Assembly (NCBI GenBank): GCA_964501335.1
Contig: CAZCTC010000022.1
Location: 38,394-102,393, forward strand
Source of the DNA: CAZCTC01 sp964501335
GTDB taxonomy: Bacteria; Chloroflexota; Anaerolineae; B4-G1; SLSP01
DNA: 64,000 nucleotides
Direction of reading: 5' to 3'
The position numbers and the translations under genes are program-made. The notes below the pieces were generated by a model. That model was not told the DNA's origin and searched no databases. It worked only from the letters and a program-made list of their open reading frames with translations. Numbering within the stretch: position 1 is the stretch's first letter; the number at the start of each line of letters is the position of its first letter. Shown here piece after piece: positions 57,245-64,000 of the stretch.

Positions 57245-57833
57245 CCCCCAGCCCGGCCAATGCAGGGTGCAATCACGAGGGTAGGACGCCGGAGAACCCA
57301 CGGGCAGGGCGGAGCAACGGAAAGAGGGAGAAATAGCGTGGGTAGGCCGCCATTCCCGCCGGCGGGGGAAATCCACGGGCCAGCCACGGAATCAACGCCG
57401 GCAGAACGGAACGCCGGGAACAGAGGGTCATGACGAGGGCCAGGCGTGGACACACCCGCTGGAGCAGACGCCGAGGATTGCACAGCCCGTAGGCCGACAC
57501 GAACCACGGCAAGACGAAAGATCGGACAAAGGACGGAACTTCGAGGATACGGAGAAATGCCGACGGCATAAACGCCACGACGAAGCAAAGAGAAACGACG
57601 GCTTGCCACGGTAAAACGGAATTGCGGCAGGCCGCTGAGGCAAGCCGATTAACAAAGCAAGGAAAGGTAAAACGGAAGCGCGGCAGGACGGCATTTGGGG
57701 CAACAAAAAAAGGAGTCCGAAGACTCCTTTCAGCGGTGGCAGCAGCTCCGACGCTCCTACATCCAGGGCCACCCCTGGACAGCCGGCTCTGGACAAGCTC
57801 AGACCTGCTCAAATTCTATCACGGGAGGTAAGA
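57245..57833. other. Gene-free, purine-rich stretch
   Basis: Almost 590 bp in which all open frames on both strands have odd composition and no ribosome sites. The plus strand is purine-rich (many GGA, GAA, AACGG motifs). It has a hairpin at 57709-57730 followed by T's on the minus strand. It may hold a transfer origin or an antisense RNA; no stronger statement is possible. Confidence 0.45.
57709..57730 (-). terminator. Hairpin terminator, stronger on the minus strand
   Basis: AAAGGAGTC and GACTCCTTT around CGAA; on the minus strand seven T's follow, on the plus strand only three. So it suggests a leftward transcript starting between 57730 and 57833. Confidence 0.6.
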
Positions 57834-58367
57834 ATGCGCAATTGGATTATCGGAATTATCACTTTCATGATGTTGGTCATCCCCCCCACGGTCGGCTACG
57901 CGACCGCCCCTTGCGAGGAACTGACCGGCCGGCCGCTGGCTCTCTCGCCCTATCGCCTGGAGCAGCAGACCTTTTTACAAAAAAGCGCCGCCGCCCTCGA
58001 TGAGATGACGCTGGTTTCCACCGAATTGAACACCATCGCCGCCGGCAACGATCCGGCCAGCATGGCAGAGTCTTTCCGCCGCGCCGGCAAAGTCTCCGAC
58101 CTGGCCGCCCGGCTGGAGCAGATCACCCTGTCCGAATCGCCGGTGATCTATGAACTGCTGAGCGAACGGCTGAATCAAACCCGCGACACCTACAGCCTGG
58201 CCGCCGAAAAGTTGCTCTCCTACCTGGGCAACAACAGCAGTGAAGACTTGCAGCAGGCCCGCGATGCTCTGACGCTGGCCGACACCTCGCAGGCCGATCT
58301 GACGCAAGCCGTGGCCGGGCTGCGCTATCCTTTATGCCGGGAGGTCTGGAATCGTGACCGACGCTGA
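57834..58367 (+). CDS. Secreted helical protein (177 aa)
   Basis: A GGGAGGTAAG site precedes the ATG. The N-terminus is a signal peptide ('WIIGIITFMMLVIPPTVGYA') cut near ATA-PCEE. The mature part is all-helical with low complexity ('DDARAAMLL' absent; instead 'AARLEQITLSESPVIYELLS'). Two cysteines at the ends may pair. It is first in a unit with the relaxation-protein-like gene. Not recognised; possibly acts at the cell surface during transfer. Confidence 0.6.
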   Translation: MRNWIIGIITFMMLVIPPTVGYATAPCEELTGRPLALSPYRLEQQTFLQKSAAALDEMTLVSTELNTIAAGNDPASMAESFRRAGKVSDLAARLEQITLSESPVIYELLSERLNQTRDTYSLAAEKLLSYLGNNSSEDLQQARDALTLADTSQADLTQAVAGLRYPLCREVWNRDRR

Positions 58368-59652
58368 GTTTACCCAAAACGCCGATCTGGAGCTGCTGCG
58401 CTCCGAGTTGGACCGCACGCAGGAGCGCTATTTCACCGCCGCCCATCAACAACGCCAGGCCGAAGAGCTGCTCGCCCGCTACCTGAACACGCTCTATCCA
58501 GTGGCCTATGCGCAGGCCCGCGCCCGCAAAGTCTCCGTCGTGGCCTTTGCCGAGGAAATGTTCAAGGCGATTTCCCGGGTGCAGGCTTCGGAAAATGCCG
58601 GCGCGGAGATTCTGCTGGCCCGCTATCTGGAGACGCTGTTCCCGACCGAGTATGCCCAGGGGATCAAGCAAAAGACCGCCATCCAGGAGCTGGCGGAACA
58701 GTTGCTCCCCCAGGTGGGAACGGCAAAGATCCAGGAAACCGTCAGCGCCCCGCCGCCAGCGCCCGTCCAGGAAAGCGCCGACACGTTGACCGCCCTGCGG
58801 ATCCTGGGCAGCTCGCCGGATTGGGAAGTGGTGCGCCGGCGCTGGGAAACCGAGACCCAGAAAAGCGAAGCCACCTACACCAAAACGCTCGACGCCCTGC
58901 TGGAAAAAGGCTGGATCGAAATCATCCGGGTCCCCGCCTCTGATCGTCTCAGCGGCCGCTATCGCCCCTGGCTGGTCACCCTGACCGCCGCCGGTCGGCG
59001 GGCCTATCAGGAGCATGTCGGCACCGGGCTGGCGCCCATCGCGCTGAACGACTTCATCAACGAACGGTACAAATCCCGCGAAGCCTGGTGGCTGATCCGC
59101 CTGACTCGCGCCCTGATCCTGGAAGCTAATGATTTCCCGCAACGCGGGTCCTTTACTTACGAAGTCTACGATCCTCAGGACCCTTTGCCCGCCGGGTTTC
59201 AAAAACGCTACGGCAACAGCGAGCCGGATCTCATCCTGGTGCTGCATCCGCACGGCAGCCAATCCCTGCGGTTCTGCATCGAATGCGAACGGGCGAAATA
59301 TCCCGCTGCCCAGCTCAAGTCCAAACTGGTGAAGAATGTGCTGGATTACACCCAGGCCGGCTTCGAGGGGATCTACTACGTCGCCCCCGACCGGGACGCC
59401 GCCCAATTGATCGTAGGCGCGGCGCGCAAGCTGGCGGCCGATTTGCAGGACAACCCGACAGCCATCGACCGGGCCTTCCTGGCAATCTTCACCGTCGACG
59501 ACCTGGCCGGGCGTTGGTTGCCGTCGCCGGCGCAGATCAACCGCTGGTTTCAGCCGGGCAAGGAAAAAGACGAAACGGTGAAAATCCCGGCCGAAGCCGT
59601 TCGCCCGAGGCACCATTTCAAACATAAGGGAGGAAAACCCCATGCGGATTGA
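58354..59652 (+). CDS. Replication-relaxation-like protein (wHTH plus nuclease-like domain)
   Basis: A 432-aa protein. GTG start with GGGAGG. Residues 1-130 are a coiled, duplicated helical part ('ARYLNTLYPVAYAQARARKV' and 'ARYLETLFPTEYAQGIKQKT'). About 145-225 is a winged helix ('YTKTLDALLEKGWIEIIRV'). From about 235 an alpha/beta domain has 'EPDLILVLHP', 'FCIECERAKYPAAQLKSKL' and 'YYVAP', which resembles a PD-(D/E)xK nuclease core. This layout is that of Replic_Relax-type plasmid proteins, associated with FtsK-type transfer. Confidence 0.6.
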   Translation: MTDAEFTQNADLELLRSELDRTQERYFTAAHQQRQAEELLARYLNTLYPVAYAQARARKVSVVAFAEEMFKAISRVQASENAGAEILLARYLETLFPTEYAQGIKQKTAIQELAEQLLPQVGTAKIQETVSAPPPAPVQESADTLTALRILGSSPDWEVVRRRWETETQKSEATYTKTLDALLEKGWIEIIRVPASDRLSGRYRPWLVTLTAAGRRAYQEHVGTGLAPIALNDFINERYKSREAWWLIRLTRALILEANDFPQRGSFTYEVYDPQDPLPAGFQKRYGNSEPDLILVLHPHGSQSLRFCIECERAKYPAAQLKSKLVKNVLDYTQAGFEGIYYVAPDRDAAQLIVGAARKLAADLQDNPTAIDRAFLAIFTVDDLAGRWLPSPAQINRWFQPGKEKDETVKIPAEAVRPRHHFKHKGGKPHAD

Positions 59653-59851
59653 AGAGTTACTCACCCGTTTCGGATTGCTGTGGCTGGACGGCACCGTCGT
59701 GATCCTGGCCGCCGCCCTCCAGGCCGGTCCCTTTCTGCTCGCCGGCGGCGGACTGGCAGGATTACTGGGCGTTGTCGCAGGACTCCCCCAGGCGCGCCCG
59801 GCCAAGGCTCAGTCGCGGGCCGACGCGCCGGCAGGATTTACGCTCAGGTAA
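59642..59851 (+). CDS. Small membrane protein (69 aa)
   Basis: AAGGGAGG precedes the ATG, which lies inside the last codons of the previous gene. 'GTVVILAAALQAGPFLLAGG' and 'GGLAGLLGVVAGLP' are two hydrophobic segments; a charged tail follows. Role unknown. Confidence 0.5.
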   Translation: MRIEELLTRFGLLWLDGTVVILAAALQAGPFLLAGGGLAGLLGVVAGLPQARPAKAQSRADAPAGFTLR

Positions 59852-59899
59852 ACGGTTTCTCCCGCAAAAAACCTAATCTCTAAAAATCGGAGGTGTCCC

Positions 59900-61225
59900 A
59901 TGGTGGATCTGGCGAATCTTTATTCCCAGGAAGCGGAACAGGCATTGATTGGTTCGATTTTCATCGATCCCCCGATGGCCCCGGCTTTGCTCGAACGCCT
60001 GTCGGCGGAAGATTTCTACTTCTCCGCCCATCAACATATCTGGCGGGCGCTGCAAGCCTGCGCCCGCGCCGGAGGAATCGACCTGCTGCTCGTGGCTGAA
60101 ACCCTGGAACGCGCCGGGATGTTGAAAGCCGTTGGAGATATGGCCTATCTGGCGACACTGATCAACGCTACACCTACCGCCCTCCATGCCGAACATTATG
60201 CCCATGTAATCCATAACTATGCCGCCCGGCGCGCCCTGTTGCCCCTGGCCTCTCGGATTGCCCAACTGGCCCAATTGGATCTGGCCCCCGATGCCCTCTT
60301 CGATCAGGTCAGCAGCCAGATAGCCGAGGTCGCCCGACGCTTTACCACCGGCCGGGCCGCCCACTCCCTGGCCGAACTGACGCCCGTCGTCGAGCAAGAA
60401 CTCCAGGCCCTGCTCCAGGGAAAGCTGCCGCCGGCCGTCTTGACCGGCCTCCTGGACCTGGATCGCCTGATCGGCGGCTTCTTTCCCGGTGACCTCAGCA
60501 TCGTCGCCGCCCGGCCCGGCATGGGCAAGACCACCTTCCTTTTGACCGTTGCCCATAACGCCGCGTATCAGGGGAAACGGGTGCTGTTCTTCAGCCTGGA
60601 AATGGCGAACGGCCAGTTGATCCGCCGGATGCTGGCCGGCTCCGCGGAAGTGGACAGCGCCCTCCTGCGCACCGGTCCGCTGGAATCCGCCGCCTGGCCG
60701 CGATTGACCGGCGGGCTGCGCCGGTTGGACGAATTACCCGTCTGGATCGACGACACCCCCGCCGTCTCCTTATCTCATTTGAGGACCACCGCGACCACCC
60801 TGGCCCTGCGCGAAGGCCTGGACCTGGTCATCGTGGACTACCTGCAACTGGTGAAACCCGGCGGCAATGCCCGGAATCGCACCGAAGAGATCGGCATCAT
60901 CACCGCCGGCCTCAAGGCGTTGGCCCGCGAGATCGGCGTGCCGATCATGGCCGCCGCCCAGCTCAACCGCGGCGTCGAGCAGCGTCAGGACAAACGACCG
61001 ACCCTTTCGGATCTGCGGGAAGGCGGATCCCAGGAACAGGATGCTGATCAGGTGATCTTCCTGCACCGGCCCGGCCTCTACGGTGAGGATCAGCCGACTA
61101 ACCTGACCGAGCTGCTCGTCGCCAAGCATCGTCACGGCCCCACCGGCATGGTCCATGCCATCTTCCGCGCCCGGGAACAGGATTTCGTCGGCGCCGCCCG
61201 GCTGGAGATTGATTCCTATGCCTGA
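59900..61225 (+). CDS. dnaB: Replicative DNA helicase DnaB
   Basis: A 441-aa helicase of normal length. The helical N-terminal domain ('EAEQALIGSIFIDPPMAPAL') is followed by the RecA-like motor: Walker A RPGMGKTT at 205-212, 'FFSLEMANGQLIRRML', Walker B 'LVIVDYLQL' and the arginine finger/sensor 'DLREGGSQEQDADQVIFLHR'. It unwinds the fork for the element's own replication. An AGGTG site precedes the ATG. It is followed by the initiator, with seven bases overlapping, and then the DnaC-like loader. Confidence 0.93.
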   Translation: MVDLANLYSQEAEQALIGSIFIDPPMAPALLERLSAEDFYFSAHQHIWRALQACARAGGIDLLLVAETLERAGMLKAVGDMAYLATLINATPTALHAEHYAHVIHNYAARRALLPLASRIAQLAQLDLAPDALFDQVSSQIAEVARRFTTGRAAHSLAELTPVVEQELQALLQGKLPPAVLTGLLDLDRLIGGFFPGDLSIVAARPGMGKTTFLLTVAHNAAYQGKRVLFFSLEMANGQLIRRMLAGSAEVDSALLRTGPLESAAWPRLTGGLRRLDELPVWIDDTPAVSLSHLRTTATTLALREGLDLVIVDYLQLVKPGGNARNRTEEIGIITAGLKALAREIGVPIMAAAQLNRGVEQRQDKRPTLSDLREGGSQEQDADQVIFLHRPGLYGEDQPTNLTELLVAKHRHGPTGMVHAIFRAREQDFVGAARLEIDSYA

Positions 61226-62546
61226 CATTACCAATGAAACTCGGAACCTGCTGGCCCAACCGGTCTTTCATCAACGCGCCAACGCCCTCCTACGCCCCGA
61301 TCGCGTGGTCGTCAGCACCGAGTATTTCTTCCTGCATTGGCGGCCCCGGCTGGGACCGGAACGCACCGCCCTGGTCGAAGCCCTGCGCTACCTGGTTACG
61401 CAAATCGACAAAAAAGAGGCCTCCTTACAACGTCTCGAAATCACAGCAGCCCGGCTGGCCGAAATGACCGGGATGACGGACCGGCAGGTACAGGCCCTGC
61501 TGAAAAGCGAAGCCGGTCCGGAGATCGCTCCCTGGCGTCGGCTGCAAAGTCCCATCGGGAAAGAATACAAAGCCTATGTCGCCGATCAAGTGGCCGCTTT
61601 ACGGCACTTCATCCCCCGTCTGCGCTATGCCTCGGTCTATGACCGGGAAACGGGAAAAACCCTGCGCACCGGCTACATTCTTGAAATCGCCCTGGATGAT
61701 CCGCTCTTACCCGAGGATCAAAAGGCGCTCCATGCGGCCGTAGAGGCTGCCCAACCCGAAAGCGTAAACGCAAATATTTGCATTTACGGTCCAGGCGTAA
61801 ACTCCAATATTTGCGTTTACGCTTCCCAAAATGAAGGGCGTAAATGCAAATATTGGGTTTTACGGGGCGTAAACGCAAATATTTGCACGGGACCTTCGGA
61901 TAACTTAACAGTAACAGAGACTATCGTCTCTGGCGCCGCCGACGCCGGTTCCCCGGCGACTTCTCAGGCCCCCGAATCCGCCTCGCTCGTCTGCGGCGGT
62001 TCGGGATCGCTGAACGAGGTCGGGTACAGTCTGCCCGATGCTCCCGAAGTCGTCGCGGTTTCACCTTCTGAGTTCTGTGAGCCGGAAGAAGTGAAATCGC
62101 TTCAGGGAAGCAGTCCGCGCACGGTGGAGCTGGACCTCCCGCTGCCGCAACTGAAACAGCGCGCCCTGGCCGATCTGCGCCGCATCCGCCGGGTGCCCAC
62201 CCAAAATACCATCGTGGCCCAATTTATCGGCCGCCTGTTGGGATTGGGATTCGATACCACCGGCCTACCGCGCCGCAAACCAGATCGGGCCGATCATGCC
62301 CGGGTAGGGGAGCTTTGCAAGCTCTTCGGCGCTGAAGCCGTGTTGGAAACGACCTTTGCTGTGGCGGGGCGCTTGCCGGAAGGAACCCGCGATCCGTTGG
62401 CTTATTTGCGGGTCAGCCTGGAGAATCAACTGCAAGAGCACAAGCCCCGGGAACGCGCCGAGAAAACCTCGCGGGGCAGCCGGGTCAACCTGGATCAACT
62501 AACCCCCGAGGATTATCTCAATTCTTACGGAGAGGATGCCGTATGA
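61218..62546 (+). CDS. Replication initiator with its origin iterons inside the gene
   Basis: A 442-aa protein. N-terminal winged helix at about 70-115 ('LEITAARLAEMTGMTDRQVQ'). A linker at about 182-223 is encoded by four palindromic iterons and reads VNANICIYG-like repeats. A C-terminal helical part at about 310-440 ('LADLRRIRRVPTQNTIVAQF') follows. The DnaB-initiator-DnaC order and an origin inside the initiator resemble lambda O, where ori lies in the O gene. No family match is known; the role is inferred from the iterons and neighbours. Start ATG at 61218; an upstream in-frame extension is Ser/Pro-rich and unlikely. Confidence 0.65.
   Translation: MPDITNETRNLLAQPVFHQRANALLRPDRVVVSTEYFFLHWRPRLGPERTALVEALRYLVTQIDKKEASLQRLEITAARLAEMTGMTDRQVQALLKSEAGPEIAPWRRLQSPIGKEYKAYVADQVAALRHFIPRLRYASVYDRETGKTLRTGYILEIALDDPLLPEDQKALHAAVEAAQPESVNANICIYGPGVNSNICVYASQNEGRKCKYWVLRGVNANICTGPSDNLTVTETIVSGAADAGSPATSQAPESASLVCGGSGSLNEVGYSLPDAPEVVAVSPSEFCEPEEVKSLQGSSPRTVELDLPLPQLKQRALADLRRIRRVPTQNTIVAQFIGRLLGLGFDTTGLPRRKPDRADHARVGELCKLFGAEAVLETTFAVAGRLPEGTRDPLAYLRVSLENQLQEHKPRERAEKTSRGSRVNLDQLTPEDYLNSYGEDAV
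61762..61886. repeat. Four palindromic iterons (probable replication origin)
   Basis: Copies of GCGTAAACGCAAATATTTGC followed by TTTACGC start at 61762, 61795, 61838 and 61867; the first three are almost perfect 27-28-bp palindromes, the fourth lacks its right arm. They lie inside the initiator gene. A fifth copy is at 63224-63251. Confidence 0.85.
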
Positions 62547-63229
62547 ACACCATAACCTGTCTTGCCTGCCAGGGATTGGGTTGGGTGCGGTCTATGCCCG
62601 CCGCCCGACCCGGCGATCCCGACTTTGGCCGCCTGGTGCGCTGCGTTTGCAATCCCGCTGCGCCCACCCATACCGCTTCCGACCTGCCGCCGCGCCTGCA
62701 ATGGCAGACCTTCGCCAGCTTCATCGTTGTCGATGAAGCCCCACCGCCGCAGGGACGGGGCTCGAATCGGGCCATGCAGGCCGCCGCGAGCGCCTTTGCC
62801 GCCGATCCCCACGGCTGGTTGTTGCTGGCCGGCAGCGTCGGCACCGGAAAAACCCATCTGCTCGCCGCGATCGCCCAGTCAGCCCGACGATCCAGCCATT
62901 TTTTGACCGCGCCGGATCTCCTGGACGAACTTCGCACCGGCTACAACGATGACTCCTATGCCGTCCGCTTTGACGCCCTGCGGATGAGCCCGTTATTGCT
63001 GCTGGACGACCTGGGCGCCGAATCGGCCACCGATTGGGCGGAAGAGAAGCTTTTCCAGTTGCTCAATTATCGCTACAACTGGGAACTCCCCACGGCCATC
63101 GCCACGAACCTGCCGCTGGAGAAATTGCCGGCCCGGCTCCGCTCCCGATTGTCGGATCGGACCCTGGTCAAGGCGGTAGTAGCGACCGTGGGAGATGTGC
63201 GAAGGATACCCTTAACGGCAAAAGCGTAA
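62543..63229 (+). CDS. DnaC/IstB-like helicase loader with N-terminal zinc finger
   Basis: A 228-aa AAA+ ATPase. C6, C9, C34 and C36 form a zinc site. Walker A is 'GSVGTGKT' at 97-104 and Walker B 'LLLLDDLGAE'; the C-terminal 'RLRSRLSDRTLV' includes an arginine finger (sensor) of the DnaC type. It loads DnaB at the origin marked by the initiator. ATG overlaps the initiator stop by four bases, with GGAGAGG upstream. Its stop lies inside the fifth iteron. Confidence 0.85.
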   Translation: MNTITCLACQGLGWVRSMPAARPGDPDFGRLVRCVCNPAAPTHTASDLPPRLQWQTFASFIVVDEAPPPQGRGSNRAMQAAASAFAADPHGWLLLAGSVGTGKTHLLAAIAQSARRSSHFLTAPDLLDELRTGYNDDSYAVRFDALRMSPLLLLDDLGAESATDWAEEKLFQLLNYRYNWELPTAIATNLPLEKLPARLRSRLSDRTLVKAVVATVGDVRRIPLTAKA

Positions 63230-63251
63230 ATGCAAATATTTGCGTTTACGC
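63224..63251. repeat. Fifth iteron copy, overlapping the loader's stop codon
   Basis: GCGTAAATGCAAATATTTGC followed by GTTTACGC, within a 34-bp palindrome (63221-63254) that differs from perfect by one base pair. Identical in design to the four copies inside the initiator gene, 1.4 kb upstream. Confidence 0.85.
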
Positions 63252-63292
63252 TTTGTGGAACCGTAATCTTATTCAAGTGAAAGGAGCAAGCT

Positions 63293-63808
63293 ATGCAGTA
63301 TCGAGGACTCAATCTCCGGTTTCATCACGACCAATGGTATTTCGAGGATGCTGAATTGATCCTCCACCAGGACCCGCAAGTCCTGGCCCAAAAGGAGGCC
63401 GCTTTCATGTCCAAATATCATTTGGTCCCGGCCCATGGGGGAATGTCGATCGTCCGCATCATGACCGGTCACACCATTCGCCGAAAAATCCAGGGCATGC
63501 ACCGGCAGTGGACGATCAATGACGATATGAATGAAAGCCCCAAAGGCTTGAAATGTGTGGACCATCCCAAAATGTTCTACGATGCTCAACGACGGAGCTA
63601 TATTCTGACCGTCCAACCTTACAGTTGTTACCTGGAAAAGTTCCAGGACCTGGAGCAATTTTGCCAGGAACGGGCGCTGGCCTGCTGGATCAGTTACGAG
63701 GAAGCCTGGTGGTATCCCGGGCGCACTCCGTTGATTGCCATTGGACGAGCTGAAGTGATGGCGGAGATATTCGGCCTGCCGCCGGCGGATTCGGAGAGTG
63801 CCGGGTAA
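63293..63808 (+). CDS. Hypothetical protein (171 aa)
   Basis: AAAGGAG before the ATG. Starts MQYRGLNLRFHHDQWYFEDA; later 'RRSYILTVQPYSCYLEKFQD' and 'ALACWISYEEAWWYPGRTPL'. Many aromatic residues suggest a globular alpha/beta protein. Not recognised. It follows the fifth iteron and is the last gene seen. Confidence 0.5.
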   Translation: MQYRGLNLRFHHDQWYFEDAELILHQDPQVLAQKEAAFMSKYHLVPAHGGMSIVRIMTGHTIRRKIQGMHRQWTINDDMNESPKGLKCVDHPKMFYDAQRRSYILTVQPYSCYLEKFQDLEQFCQERALACWISYEEAWWYPGRTPLIAIGRAEVMAEIFGLPPADSESAG

Positions 63809-63823
63809 GGATGTGCTATCAAG

Positions 63824-63850
63824 CCGGGCCGGGGGAGTTCCCCGGCCCGG
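63824..63850. terminator. GC-rich hairpin after the last gene
   Basis: CCGGGCCGGGG pairs with CCCCGGCCCGG around GAGTT, without a T tract. Confidence 0.45.
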
Positions 63851-63909
63851 TGGCAAGATTGCATGGCTGGCGGGGTGGGGGGATGTAGGGGAGTAAGAAA
63901 TTTAGGCTC

Positions 63910-63936
63910 TAAGGTGTTGGTAGACCTTACATTTTT
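63910..63936 (+). terminator. Possible terminator near the window end
   Basis: TAAGGT and ACCTTA pair around an 8-nt loop and are followed by ATTTTTATT. It may end the second element's operon. Confidence 0.5.
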
Positions 63937-64000
63937 ATTGCTAATCCTAGTGCCGTGTTAGCCAGGAATTTGCTCTTTAATAACTGGATAGAGTCGTCGC

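Larger units (their letters stand above)
47070..63808 (+). mobile_element. Second replicon-like element (integrated plasmid or AICE-like)
   Basis: About 17 kb with every gene rightward and overlapping. It has a replication set (DnaB, DnaC-like, initiator with iterons, SSBs), partition genes with repeats, an FtsK-like motor and a relaxation-protein-like gene. No phage structural or integrase gene is seen in the window. The right end lies beyond it, and no attachment repeat was found. The left end is estimated from the DnaA boxes and start of the operon. Confidence 0.65.

Noticed and set aside
57273..57812. Minus-strand open frame of 179 codons in the gene-free region
   Set aside because: Overabundance of Arg, Pro, Ser and Phe in blocks, no ribosome site, and it crosses the hairpin terminator.
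61762..61886. CRISPR-like interpretation of the palindromic repeats
   Set aside because: Gaps between copies are short, the repeats are coding and palindromic, no leader or cas genes; iterons fit better.
63809..64000. Possible attachment site at the window end
   Set aside because: No stretch here matches the tRNA repeat or any sequence near 45.6-47 kb; the right end of the second element is probably outside the window.

Overview
The window looks like a chromosomal segment of a moderately GC-rich bacterium, most likely of the phylum Chloroflexota (Anaerolineae-like). The reasons are a Thr/Pro-linker lipoprotein of the DUF3048 family, an Ala-Thr-rich 'ATATA' coiled coil, a membrane-fused spermidine-synthase-like protein, and frequent GTG/TTG starts. 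The assignment is an inference from style; no rRNA or other marker confirms it.

Layout. (1) 1-7.9 kb is ordinary host chromosome: the start of an M29 aminopeptidase and an EF-G-type GTPase (minus strand), then an EamA transporter, a small di-heme-like membrane protein, a spermidine-synthase-like membrane enzyme, a GNAT acetyltransferase, a lipoprotein and tRNA-Val(CAC). (2) About 8.0-45.56 kb is a complete-looking tailed-phage prophage integrated in the 3' half of that tRNA. A perfect 40-bp repeat (7974-8013 and 45522-45561) marks both ends. Its rightward half (8.8-28.6 kb) has lysis-like genes, an HNH endonuclease, terminase, portal, ClpP-like protease, HK97-type capsid, connectors, tail tube, G/GT frameshifted chaperone, tape measure and tail tip genes. 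Its leftward half (41.2-29.2 kb) is an early operon with two ParB-like proteins, a ParM-like actin, a ParR-like adaptor, an FtsK-like ATPase, a replisome organizer, a helicase loader and many small unknown proteins. The two halves converge on a repeat-rich gene-free region at 28.6-29.17 kb. The integrase, a divergent repressor switch and an AT-rich accessory gene (duplicated zinc-finger/HIRAN-like protein) lie next to attR. (3) 45.6-46.7 kb is probably host flank or the edge of the next element. (4) 47.0-63.8 kb is a second, all-rightward replicon-like element. It has SSBs, membrane proteins, an FtsK-like ATPase, a ParM/ParR pair preceded by a centromere-like repeat array, a Dam-type methylase, a relaxation-protein-like wHTH/nuclease protein, DnaB, an initiator carrying palindromic iterons inside its own gene, and a DnaC-like loader. 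Its right end is not seen.

The most striking result is that the prophage and the second element, which carry unrelated cargo, share a backbone. Both have a paired small membrane protein and helical protein starting the operon, an FtsK/SpoIIIE-like ATPase, a ParM-like actin and a ParR-like small protein. Both also share a nearly identical GTACC-rich repeat in a gene-free spot. This suggests a family of FtsK/ParM-bearing replicons, one of which is a phage with plasmid-like segregation genes. All functional names come from reading motifs by eye; no database search was run.
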